Below are positions 45,960-54,600 of a stretch of 60,046 bases of DNA, piece by piece; the first letter of the stretch is position 1; every line of letters begins with the position of its first letter. Under the pieces are notes generated by a model. It saw nothing but the letters and a program-made list of their open reading frames with translations, did no database searches and was not told where the DNA came from. This DNA is from an uncultured Clostridia bacterium. Its GTDB lineage: Bacteria; Bacillota; Clostridia; Christensenellales; Aristaeellaceae. The DNA lies in contig CAMNKK010000005.1 of the NCBI GenBank assembly GCA_946542235.1, forward strand, positions 1-60,046, in the 5' to 3' direction. A program made the position numbers and the translations under genes.

Positions 45960-47336
45960 ATGGATCGGATCAGGAACCGCCTGGACAGCCTTCTGACGAC
46001 AGAGCTGTTTTCCTGGCCGGAGCTTCGGAAAATGTTTCTGACGCTGCTGCTGGATTCCTTCTTTATCTTTTTCATCAGCGTGCTGTCCAGCATGCTGGTT
46101 TCCCGGGTCGGGGAAGCGGCCATGGCCGCGACCTCCCTGGTGGGTACTGTGAACGGCATGGTCTCCATCATCTTTTCCTCCCTGGCTTCCGGCGGCGCCA
46201 TCGCGGTGGCCCGGGCCAAGGGCCGGGGTGATATGCTGGAGATTCAGCGGGCGATCGGCGAAGTGACGGGAGTCTGCTTTCTGGCAGCGCTGCTGCTGTC
46301 CTCCCTGCTTTATCTGGGAGCGGACAGCGTGGTGAATACGCTGTATCCGGATGTGGAGCCGCTGGTGCGGGACTACGCGGTGAGCTATATGCGGCTGATG
46401 TGCATCTCCTTCCTGCCGTTTTCCATTTTCAATGCCATCTTCAATATCTTCCGGAATCTGGGGGACACCCGCTCCAGCCTGCTGCTGACGGTTGTGATCA
46501 ATCTGTCCCATCTGCTGCTCTGCCTGCTGTTCATCAACGGGCTGAACCTGGGCATCAACGGCGCCGGCCTGTCCTATATCACGGCGCGGACCATCGGCAT
46601 GGTGCTGGCGCTGACCTGGATTCTGAAGGTGCACAATGAATATCATGTCCGGGTATCCTATTTCTTCCGCTTCCGGGCGGAGGTAACCCGGGACATCTTT
46701 TCCCTGGGGATGCCGCTGGCGGTGGAATCCCTGCTGCTGCAGGGCGGGATGCTGCTGGTGAACATCTACCTGGCGAAGCTCAGCACCGGGGACATGGCGG
46801 CCCACGCCCGGGCCAATTCCATCCTGAACCTCTACCAGGCAACGCCCGGCGCCCTGACCTCCCTGGTCTGCACGGTATGCGGGCAGGCCTACGGCGCAGG
46901 GAAATATGATCTGACCCGGAGCTACGGGAGAAACCTGATCCGGGTGGGAAGATATGCCATGGCGCTGACCTCTCTGGTGCTCTACCCCCTGACGCCGGTG
47001 CTGCTGATGCTGTACAACGTTCCGGCGGAAAGCGTTTCCACAATCTACCTCTGCCTGGGTATCGCCGCGGCGGGGCTGCCCCTCTTTGCCTGCGACAGCA
47101 ATATCACGGCCATGGTGCTGCGGGTGGCGGGGGACGGCACCTTTACAGGCGTCTGCGCGGTGGCGGCGCTGGCCGTGGGCAGGTGCGCCCTGGGATATGT
47201 ACTGACGATCGTCTGCGGGCTGGGGGTGCCCGGCATCTGGATCGCGCTGGTGGCGGAATGGATTCTGCGATCCGCGGCCCAGCATCTGCGGCTGCGGGGA
47301 GACCGATGGCTGCACCTGAAGGAAAAAGCGGCCTGA
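45960..47336 (+). CDS. MATE-family efflux transporter, second copy
   Basis: 458 residues with about 12 membrane segments. N-terminal LLLDSFFIFFISVLSSMLVS followed by EAAMAATSLVGTVNGMVS replaces the more common QxxxNxxDxxxVG start, and MQxN-type loop RVGEAAM is seen, so it belongs to a different MATE branch from the gene at 30684. Residues FNAIFNIFRNLGDTRSSLLLT mark the domain boundary typical of the family. GGGGGAGG precedes the start. Own promoter directly after a terminator; substrate unknown. Confidence 0.88.
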   Translation: MDRIRNRLDSLLTTELFSWPELRKMFLTLLLDSFFIFFISVLSSMLVSRVGEAAMAATSLVGTVNGMVSIIFSSLASGGAIAVARAKGRGDMLEIQRAIGEVTGVCFLAALLLSSLLYLGADSVVNTLYPDVEPLVRDYAVSYMRLMCISFLPFSIFNAIFNIFRNLGDTRSSLLLTVVINLSHLLLCLLFINGLNLGINGAGLSYITARTIGMVLALTWILKVHNEYHVRVSYFFRFRAEVTRDIFSLGMPLAVESLLLQGGMLLVNIYLAKLSTGDMAAHARANSILNLYQATPGALTSLVCTVCGQAYGAGKYDLTRSYGRNLIRVGRYAMALTSLVLYPLTPVLLMLYNVPAESVSTIYLCLGIAAAGLPLFACDSNITAMVLRVAGDGTFTGVCAVAALAVGRCALGYVLTIVCGLGVPGIWIALVAEWILRSAAQHLRLRGDRWLHLKEKAA

Positions 47337-47434
47337 GAAGCTTATAAAACCGGTCAGGCTGTATGATGAAGATCAATGCCTGTTTTGTCCAAAGATATCG
47401 CTTTCATCCATGTTCTGCGGTTATGAAAAAAAGC

Positions 47435-47463
47435 TTGACAAGCGTCCGCAACGGGTGTATTAT
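47435..47463 (+). promoter_or_regulatory. Promoter of the two-tRNA operon
   Basis: Perfect TTGACA (47435-47440), 17-base spacer, TATTAT (47458-47463), 30 bases before the first tRNA. Confidence 0.85.
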
Positions 47464-47492
47464 ACATTTTGCCGCTTGAAACGGCGAAGTAT

Positions 47493-47566
47493 CGCGGGGT
47501 GGAGCAGTTTGGCAGCTCGTCGGGCTCATAACCCGGAGGTCGGGGGTTCAAGTCCCTCCCCCGCAA
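47493..47566 (+). tRNA. Initiator tRNA-fMet (anticodon CAT)
   Basis: Cloverleaf with acceptor CGCGGGG against CCCCGCA, so position 1 C faces position 72 A unpaired, the hallmark of bacterial initiator tRNA. Anticodon CAT at 47527-47529; the anticodon stem ends in three G-C pairs (GGG/CCC), the other initiator feature. T arm GGGGG-TTCAAGT-CCCTC, discriminator A. CCA is not encoded. It is six bases upstream of a second CAT tRNA. Confidence 0.95.
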
Positions 47567-47572
47567 CGTGAT

Positions 47573-47646
47573 GGCTCAGTAGCTCAGCTGGCTAGAGCAT
47601 TCGGTTCATACCCGGAGTGTCATAGGTTCGAGTCCTATCTGAGCCA
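47573..47646 (+). tRNA. tRNA-Met (anticodon CAT), probably elongator
   Basis: Acceptor GGCTCAG pairs with CTGAGCC, D stem GCTC/GAGC, anticodon stem TTCGG/CCGGA with loop TTCATAC (CAT at 47607-47609), T arm ATAGG-TTCGAGT-CCTAT, discriminator A. Its fully paired acceptor excludes an initiator role. A lysidine-modified tRNA-Ile(CAT) is the alternative; the sequence alone does not settle it, but the pairing with tRNA-fMet and the body sequence favour Met. Confidence 0.85.
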
Positions 47647-47654
47647 CAGGACGG

Positions 47655-47689
47655 AATCCCAGAAGAATCAAAGCTTCTGGGATTTTTCT
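47655..47689 (+). terminator. Terminator of the tRNA operon
   Basis: Eleven-base arms (47655-47665 and 47674-47684), 8-base loop, then TTTTCTT. Confidence 0.88.
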
Positions 47690-47789
47690 TATGTCCGTGA
47701 TATAATAGGACGAAGGCTGCATCACAGCCTGCAAAAAGGATACCGACGTTTGATTTTCAGCAATTTGTCTTTCCTTTTCAACTGGATTA

Positions 47790-47798
47790 TGCTATGAT
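47790..47798 (+). promoter_or_regulatory. Extended -10 promoter of the 170-residue orphan gene
   Basis: TGCTATGAT (TG at 47790-47791, -10 TATGAT at 47793-47798) without a good -35 box. An isolated TATAAT at 47701-47706 could be another start point. Confidence 0.45.
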
Positions 47799-47923
47799 GA
47801 ATCCAAGGGATGCAGCAGAATAAGAAGAACAGGCATTTCGGAGAGAGACCGCGGTGCACGGATGGGCCGCTATGCATGAACGGAAGCCGGATCGCTGAAG
47901 GCGAAAGGGAAAGGAGCAAAGCC

Positions 47924-48436
47924 ATGATTGAACTGAGCCATGAAACCATTGAGCGGATTCTGGAAAAGGAGACCGCCAAAAAGGCAGACCTGACGACAAT
48001 CCTTCGCAGTATTTATACCAGATATTTGCGTCTGTATGAGAGATATTACGCAGACATCGATGCGCTGACCAATGAAACGGTGGACGAGCTGCGAAACTAT
48101 CATGAGGAAACCAGGAGTCTGGTGAAATATTACTACATGGACATTCCCCTGGACATCTGCGGGAAGATCGAACAGTTTGAGGAAAAATACAGCGACAGGC
48201 TGCTCGGGCTGGAATGGCACAGGAACCTTTTTGAAAGCTATGATGAATACGCCGAAAAATATGAGAACAGGGACAAAAGCGAGCAAACGCTCAAGGCGGA
48301 CTTCAGAAAGGAAAGCCTGAAGGAATTTTATGATGCCATGGGCTATATTTTCCGGGAAGGATTCGGCACGGAGAGCCAGACGGCCAAGAATGTATTGAGC
48401 GGGATCGGAGAGCTGATTTTCGGAAGCAACAAGTAA
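47924..48436 (+). CDS. Orphan all-helical protein of unknown function
   Basis: 170 residues, no signal peptide or membrane segment; predicted almost wholly alpha-helical, rich in Tyr, Glu and Lys (RYLRLYERYYADIDAL; YDEYAEKYENRDKSEQT). I recognise no family. Codons are clearly more A/T-rich at third positions (AGA, TAT, AAA, ATT) than in the neighbours, and it lies just after a tRNA operon, both of which hint at recent acquisition. The ATG at 47924 follows AAAGGAG; an open frame extends upstream but has no site. A long leader (about 120 bases) precedes it. Confidence 0.7.
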   Translation: MIELSHETIERILEKETAKKADLTTILRSIYTRYLRLYERYYADIDALTNETVDELRNYHEETRSLVKYYYMDIPLDICGKIEQFEEKYSDRLLGLEWHRNLFESYDEYAEKYENRDKSEQTLKADFRKESLKEFYDAMGYIFREGFGTESQTAKNVLSGIGELIFGSNK

Positions 48437-48529
48437 ACCGGAAGACGAATCAGGAGAAAAGGGCCCGGCTGTCCGCGGAAAACGCGCGGACGGTCATGGC
48501 AGATCACATGGCAGCATGACCCGGAAGCT

Positions 48530-48557
48530 CGGACAGCAAAGGCTTCCGGGCTTTTTT
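48530..48557 (+). terminator. Terminator after the orphan gene
   Basis: CCCGGAAGC (48530-48538) pairs with GCTTCCGGG (48542-48550) as drawn with a short apical loop inside the overlapping 13-base spacer region, followed by C and six T residues. The same stem sequence terminates tRNA-Pro at 24911. Confidence 0.75.
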
Positions 48558-48577
48558 ACTATTTTGGGGAGAAAAGC

Positions 48578-48606
48578 TTGACAAGGGAAAAGTAAGACAT
48601 TATAAT
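48578..48606 (+). promoter_or_regulatory. Consensus promoter of the glmM operon
   Basis: Perfect TTGACA (48578-48583), 17-base spacer, perfect TATAAT (48601-48606). The leader to glmM is about 65 bases and too short for the glmS-type ribozyme. Confidence 0.88.
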
Positions 48607-48676
48607 ACATCTTGTCCGGAGAGGAAGGACGCTTTTTCCCGGAACAAATCTTCAATGGGATGAAGGAGAAGCAACA

Positions 48677-50041
48677 ATGGGAAGATATTTCGGCACAGAC
48701 GGATTTCGCGGGAAGGCCGGTGTGGATCTGACGGCGGATCACGCCTATAAGACGGGGCGCTTCCTGGGATGGTATTACGGCCAGAAGCATACCGGAGACA
48801 GGGCAAAGATTGTCATCGGGAAGGATACGCGGCGCTCTTCCTATATGTACGAATCCTCCCTGGCCGCGGGAATTACGGCCAGCGGCGCGGATGCCTATCT
48901 GCTCCACGTTACGACCACCCCCTGCGTCAGCTATATTACCCGGACGGAGGGATTTGACTGCGGCGTGATGATCAGCGCCAGCCACAATCCCTACTGGGAT
49001 AACGGCATCAAGCTGATGAACCACAAGGGAGAAAAGATGGATGACGCCCTGCAGGATCAGCTGGAGGATTATATCGACGGCAAGATTCCGGAGCTGCCCT
49101 TCGCGGTGGAGGACAAAATCGGCTGCACGGTGGACTTCTATACCGGCCGGAACCGCTATATCGGCTACCTGACCAACCTGGCCACCCGGCCCTTTGACGA
49201 TCATCGCATTGCCCTGGACTGCGCGAACGGATCCAGCTGGATGATCGGTCCGGCCGTGTTCAACGCCCTGGGCGCGAAAACCTATGTGATCAACAACAGC
49301 CCGGACGGCGTGAACGAGAACCTGAACTGCGGCAGCACCCATATTGAGCAGCTGAAGGCCTATGTGAAGGAAAACAAGCTGGACGTGGGCTTTGCCTTCG
49401 ACGGGGACGCGGACCGCTGCCTGGCCGTGGATGAAAACGGTGAGGAAGTAAACGGAGATAAGATCATGTACATCTGCGCGAAGTACATGAAGAGCCGCGG
49501 ACAGCTGCCCAGCAACACGGTGGTGACCACCATCATGAGCAACTTCGGGCTTTACAAGGCGCTGGACGCCGCGGGAATCAACTATGAGAAGACGGCGGTG
49601 GGCGACCGGTATGTGTACGAAAACATGAAGGTCTACGACCACCTGATCGGCGGCGAGCAGAGCGGACACATCATCTTCCGGAAGCATGCCCGCACCGGGG
49701 ACGGACTCATCACCGCCATCATGGTCATGAGCGTCATGATTGATACCCAGCTGCCGCTGAGCGTGCTGGCGGAAGGCTGCAAAATGTATCCGCAGGTGCT
49801 GAAGAATGTGGTCGTGGACGACAAGGACGGCACAATGGGCGATCCGGCCGTGATGGATGCCGTATCCCGGTGCACGGAGGCGCTGGGGGACAGCGGCCGT
49901 GTCCTGCTGCGGAAGAGCGGCACGGAGCCGGTGCTGCGGGTCATGGCGGAAGCGGGTTCCACGGAGGAATGCGAGAAGAATGTGGACGCCATCATTCACG
50001 CGATGGAGGAGAGCGGACATCTGATTGAGGTGAGAAAATAA
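48677..50041 (+). CDS. glmM: Phosphoglucosamine mutase-like phosphohexomutase (GlmM)
   Basis: 454 residues. Predicted to interconvert glucosamine-6-phosphate and glucosamine-1-phosphate for UDP-GlcNAc synthesis. Four conserved sites are present: phosphoserine loop ISASHNPYWDNGIKL (Ser102), metal loop DGDADRC, sugar loop GGEQSGH, and phosphate loop RKSGTEPVLRVM. The GTDGFRG start is standard for GlmM. Start ATG follows AAGGAG. Its TAA overlaps the next ATG (TAATG), coupling translation with the GlmU-like gene. Confidence 0.92.
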   Translation: MGRYFGTDGFRGKAGVDLTADHAYKTGRFLGWYYGQKHTGDRAKIVIGKDTRRSSYMYESSLAAGITASGADAYLLHVTTTPCVSYITRTEGFDCGVMISASHNPYWDNGIKLMNHKGEKMDDALQDQLEDYIDGKIPELPFAVEDKIGCTVDFYTGRNRYIGYLTNLATRPFDDHRIALDCANGSSWMIGPAVFNALGAKTYVINNSPDGVNENLNCGSTHIEQLKAYVKENKLDVGFAFDGDADRCLAVDENGEEVNGDKIMYICAKYMKSRGQLPSNTVVTTIMSNFGLYKALDAAGINYEKTAVGDRYVYENMKVYDHLIGGEQSGHIIFRKHARTGDGLITAIMVMSVMIDTQLPLSVLAEGCKMYPQVLKNVVVDDKDGTMGDPAVMDAVSRCTEALGDSGRVLLRKSGTEPVLRVMAEAGSTEECEKNVDAIIHAMEESGHLIEVRK

Positions 50042-50706
50042 TGCTGAAGACGAAAGATCTGTTTGACCTGTCCCATACCAGAGCCGCGGAGATGCTGGCG
50101 GCGACGGAGTATCCCTGGGAGGCGCTGAGCAAAATCAAGGACCTGATTCTCGCGCTGGGGAAGGAGCTGCCGAAGGACGAGTTCGAGGAGGTCAGCGAGA
50201 ACGTCTGGATTGCCAGGGACGCGACGATCTATCCGAACAACTACATTGCCGGCCCCTGCATTATCGGGCATGAGACGGAAGTGCGGCCGGGGGCCTTTGT
50301 CCGCGGGAGCGCGCTGGTGGGCGATCACTGCGTGGTCGGCAACAGCACGGAGCTGAAGAACGTGATCCTCTTTGACAATGTGCAGGTGCCTCACTACAAT
50401 TACGTGGGGGACAGCATACTGGGATACAGGAGCCACATGGGCGCGGGCTCCATTACCTCCAATGTGAAGAGCGACAAGAAGCTGATCGTGGTCAGATGCG
50501 GGGATGAGAAGATTGAAACCGGGCTGAAGAAGATCGGCGCCATGCTGGGCGACCGGGTGGAGGTCGGATGCAACAGCGTCCTGAACCCGGGCACGATCAT
50601 CGGACGGGACAGCAATATCTATCCCACCAGCTGCGTCCGCGGCACCGTGCCGGAGGGATGCATCTGGAAGAACAGCGGGAAGGTTGTCGTCAAGGTGAAG
50701 GAATAA
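50041..50706 (+). CDS. Left-handed beta-helix protein like the acetyltransferase half of GlmU
   Basis: 221 residues. After an N-terminal helical region (1-50) come hexapeptide repeats with VWIARDATIYPNNYIAGPCI, then NSTELKNVILFDNVQVPHYN and YVGDSILGYRSHMGAGSITS, which match the GlmU C-terminal pattern (E-x-K-N, H-x-x-Y-x-G-D, G-A-G-x-I-x-x-N). It lacks the N-terminal uridylyltransferase domain. Position after glmM suggests N-acetylation of glucosamine-1-phosphate or a related sugar phosphate. Many clostridial homologues are named UDP-GlcNAc pyrophosphorylase on weak grounds. The catalytic His (H-YNY) is present at about residue 120. Confidence 0.78.
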   Translation: MLKTKDLFDLSHTRAAEMLAATEYPWEALSKIKDLILALGKELPKDEFEEVSENVWIARDATIYPNNYIAGPCIIGHETEVRPGAFVRGSALVGDHCVVGNSTELKNVILFDNVQVPHYNYVGDSILGYRSHMGAGSITSNVKSDKKLIVVRCGDEKIETGLKKIGAMLGDRVEVGCNSVLNPGTIIGRDSNIYPTSCVRGTVPEGCIWKNSGKVVVKVKE

Positions 50707-50761
50707 GACGGTAAAGCCGGAAGGAACCAGCCGGAAATAAAGAAAAAGGAGAGAAAAGAAC

Positions 50762-51493
50762 ATGAAGGTTATTATCGCGGAGAACTATGAAGACGGCGCC
50801 AGGAAGGCGGCTGACCTGATCGAAAAGATTGTGCGGGACAATCCGAAGTGCACCCTGGGCCTGGCGACAGGATCCAGCCCCGTGGGCATGTATCGGGAGC
50901 TGGCCCGCCGCTGCCGGGAAGAGGGCCTTGACTTCAGCCAGGTGCACAGCGTCAATCTGGACGAGTATGTCGGCCTGGACGGCACCCATGACCAGAGCTA
51001 CCGGTATTTCATGAACACCAACCTCTTCGACCATATCAACATTGACAAGGCAAATACCTATGTGGCGAAGGGAACCGGGGATGTGGCCGCCAACCTGAAG
51101 GAATTCAATGAAGTGCTGGACCGCACGGACATTGACATTCAGGTGCTGGGCGTCGGACCCGACGGCCATCTGGGATTCAACGAGCCCGGAGAAACCCTGT
51201 ACGACGGAGCCCATGAAGAAACGCTGGAGGACAGCACCATCGAGGCGAACAAGCGCTTCTTTGCCAGCAAGGAGGATGTGCCGACCCACGCGCTGACCAT
51301 GGGCATGGGCAACATCATGCGGGCGAAGCGGCTGCTGATGATCATCAGCGGGAACAAGCAGGAAGCCGCGACCAGGCTGCTGATCGAGGACAGGATCGAT
51401 CCCCGCTGCCCCTGCACCTTCATGCGGATGCACCGGGACGCCACCGTGGTGATCGAGAAGAAGCTGGCAGACGAGATCGGATACAAGGGATAA
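50762..51493 (+). CDS. nagB: Glucosamine-6-phosphate deaminase (NagB)
   Basis: 243 residues. Converts glucosamine-6-phosphate to fructose-6-phosphate and ammonia. Conserved features: TGSSPVGMYREL (phosphate loop), SVNLDEYVGLD (catalytic Asp), GVGPDGHLGFNEPG (Asp/His pair). Start follows AAAGGAG, 56 bases after the GlmU-like gene, no terminator between, so it closes the glmM operon. With glmM and the acetyltransferase it forms a switch between wall synthesis and catabolism at one metabolite. Confidence 0.95.
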   Translation: MKVIIAENYEDGARKAADLIEKIVRDNPKCTLGLATGSSPVGMYRELARRCREEGLDFSQVHSVNLDEYVGLDGTHDQSYRYFMNTNLFDHINIDKANTYVAKGTGDVAANLKEFNEVLDRTDIDIQVLGVGPDGHLGFNEPGETLYDGAHEETLEDSTIEANKRFFASKEDVPTHALTMGMGNIMRAKRLLMIISGNKQEAATRLLIEDRIDPRCPCTFMRMHRDATVVIEKKLADEIGYKG

Positions 51494-51520
51494 AACCGCA
51501 GGGATATCCTCCCTGAACGG

Positions 51521-51557
51521 CGCCGCGGGCCCAGGGCCCGCGGCGTGCTGCTTTTTT
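51521..51557 (+). terminator. Terminator of the glmM-nagB operon
   Basis: Perfect 12-base GC arms (51521-51532 and 51534-51545) followed by TGCTGC and six T residues. Confidence 0.85.
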
Positions 51558-51573
51558 GGGCGGCCGGAGATGC

Positions 51574-51602
51574 TGGACGCGGGAAGGATGATGTGTTAAG
51601 AT
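51574..51602 (+). promoter_or_regulatory. Possible promoter of the clostripain-family gene
   Basis: TGGACG (51574-51579), 17-base spacer, TAAGAT (51597-51602), 40 bases before the start codon. The -35 is imperfect. Confidence 0.5.
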
Positions 51603-51642
51603 ACACCCGGAGAAAAAAGGACCCCGCGAGAGGGAAGGAAAG

Positions 51643-54600
51643 ATGAAAATGAAAACAGAGTGTAATCGCCTGAAGAGTTTTCTGCTCTGCGGGACGGCGC
51701 TGCTGATGGCACTGGCCCTGTTTTCCTTCGGCCATGCCTCCGGGGAGACCGCGCCGCGAAAGCTGACGCTGATGGTCTACATGTGCGGCAGCAACCTGGA
51801 ATCCCAGTACGGATCCGCCACCGCGGACTATCAGGAGATGGTTCGGGCGGGGGTGGATCCGGAAGTTTCCGTGCTGGTGATGATGGGCGGATCCACCCAG
51901 TGGCAGATGGATATGGATGCCAGCAGCACTGCCGTGATGGAGATCGGCAGCCGGGGATCCCGCAAGGTTCGGACGGCGGAAAAGATGAACATGGGCGACG
52001 GGGACACCCTGTCCGCCTTTCTCCGCTTTGGGATGGAGTACGCGCCGGCGGAGGAATACGCCCTGATCCTCTGGGATCACGGGGGAGGCCCGCTGGACGG
52101 ACTCTGCTGGGATGAGCAATACGGCGCGGATCATCTGAGCCTGCGGGAGCTGAAGGAGGCACTGCAGGCCAACGGGTTTGAGGATCGGAAGCTCAGCTGG
52201 ATCGGCTTCGACGCCTGCCTGATGAGCTCCCTGGAGGTGGCGCACGCCATGGCGCCCTGCGCGGATTACATGATATCCTCCCAGGCGGAGGAGCCGGCTT
52301 CCGGATGGAACTACGCCTTTCTGCGGGAGCTGAGCCGGGATGCCTCAGCGAAGGAGACGGGCCGGCGGATCGTGGACGCGTATTTTGAAGTCGAACCGGA
52401 TACGCTTCGGGATCTGACCCTCGCCTGCATAGATCTTTCCGGCGTCGGATCCCTGACGGACAGGATGAACTCCTTTTTCGCGGATCTCTCCGGCCGGATG
52501 ACGCGGGACACCTTTGCGGATATTTCCCATCTCCGGCTTTCGGCCACGGGCTTCGGCCGGGCCGGCGCCATTGAGCCCGGCGAAAGCGGATACGACCTGG
52601 TGGACCTGGTCTCCCTGATCAAAAGCTATGCCTCTCTCAGCCCCGAAAAGGCGGAGCGGGTGATCTCCGGCGTCGCGGATACAGTGGCCTGGCAGCGGTC
52701 CAATATGGCGGACAGCTGCGGTCTGTCCGTGTATCATCCCTGGCGCAACAGGAGCCGGTTTGTCGATACCTGGAAGGATACGTATCAGGAGCTGGAATTC
52801 TGCCCGGAGTATACCCGCTACGTGGACTACTACGGCAGTATCATGGCCGGTGAAACCCTGATCCGATGGGATGACCTGAACCGCATTTCCGCCTCCCGGA
52901 ATGAGGACGGCACGGCAACGCAGATTTCCGCCGAGCTGACGGAGGATCAGATTGCGAACCTGGCCAGTGCCCGGCTGGTGATCCTGGCCCGGAACCTGTA
53001 TGATGCCGCGGATGAATCCTACAGCCTGGTATACCGCGCTCCGGAATCCGTTCCGGAGGGAAACTGGCTCTATTCCTCCTATGACGGCAGGCACCTGCAG
53101 GCGGTGAACGGATCCGGCTACATGCCGCTGACAGGCGCGCTGTCCTATCGGATTACAGAGGAAGGGACCTACCTGGTCCGCATCTATCCCTGGGATGGGG
53201 AGACGCGCAGGGATACGCCCCTCTGGGCGGAATATGTGCTGGAGGACTCCGGCACGCTCCGCCTCAAGGATTATCTGGTTTATGACGAAATGACCGGCAC
53301 CTGGTCCTCCCGCGCGGACACGGATCTTTCCAGGTATCCGGTGATTACGTTCCTCAATGAGTACCGGAACCCGACGGAAAACGTGCGGGGAGAGACCCTT
53401 TCCTTTGACCAGTGGGAGACGGACGCCCATCAGGACACCCATCTGCGGGCCCGGTATGACGAGGAGGACACCGCCTTCCAGCTGGTTTTTGCCCAGGAGC
53501 TGATGCGGGCGGAAGCGCTGTACGCGGCCTTCGAAGTGACGGATCTGCAGGGCCATCAGTATATGACCCGCCTGATTCCGCTGGAGGACGGCGGGCTGAC
53601 AGAGTATGAAACGCGGGTCACGACAGTGGAGCAGCTTCCCCTGCTGGGGGATACGCCGCTTGATGTCTCCTTCCGGCTCTTCCTGATGCCATCCACGGAT
53701 TTGGGCAGCTCCCGCGTCATTATCAACGCAGCTCTCCGCAATACCTCCGACCAGGATATCAGCTTCCTCCTGCGTGATGTGCAGCTGAACGGAACAGATA
53801 TCAGCGCCGCCGCTCTCAGCTCCCAGGGCACGGGCAGCCAGAACCAGGACGGCCGGCGGGCGCTGGCGCCCGGGGAAACCGGCGCGGCCAGCCTGATTCT
53901 CCGGTATGAGGATATCGCGCCGCTGATTCCGGATGTGTCCCTCCGGCAGATTGTCTTTGACCTGTATGTGGGAGAGGGACCAGAGGGCGGTTCTGATGTG
54001 AAATTTGCGGTTCCCTATGCACTGAGGACGGATGTTCCGCTGACCGCCTTCTATCCCGAGACGGATGTTCTGCCGCCCTACGACCTGGTACGCTTCGGGC
54101 GGAGCATGGGAGCCATGGATGAGACCTCGGAAAAGCTGCTCTTCTCCATCCCGGAGGTTACGGTGGCGCTGCGGGGTATCTATGTCGTGGACAGAAACCT
54201 GGTGCTGCAGCTTCACTATGAGAACAGGGGATCCAGGTCACGGCATCTTTTCCTGGGCAGGGCCACCCTGGACGGGCAGGAAGCTTCCATTGGACAGACC
54301 CGGGACATCAGCGCCGTTGTGCGGAATAACCGGATGCAAAACTATGGGCTGGAGTTTACTCCCTGGAAGGAGTCCACGGGCGTCAATCAGGTGCTGGAGG
54401 CAGGCATGACGCTGGATGACTACGTCGTGCTGCGGCCGGATGACCCGGCTCAGCGGGCAGCCCGGCGGATTGCCTTCCAGGCGCTGTGCTACGATGCGGA
54501 TCAGCCGCTGGATTCGGTTCTCTGCGGCGAGACGGTGATCCTCTCCGAGGATCCCGCTCCGCTGGAGGAGGGGATCATGGCTGTCGCTCCGGCCGCCGAC

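Noticed and set aside
47493..48600. Integrated element with att repeats at the tRNA operon
   Set aside because: No integrase and no second copy of the tRNA 3' end were found up to the glmM operon. Only the codon bias of one gene is suggestive.
48607..48676. glmS-type ribozyme or riboswitch in the glmM leader
   Set aside because: The leader is about 65 bases and has no extended pairing; the gene is glmM, not glmS.
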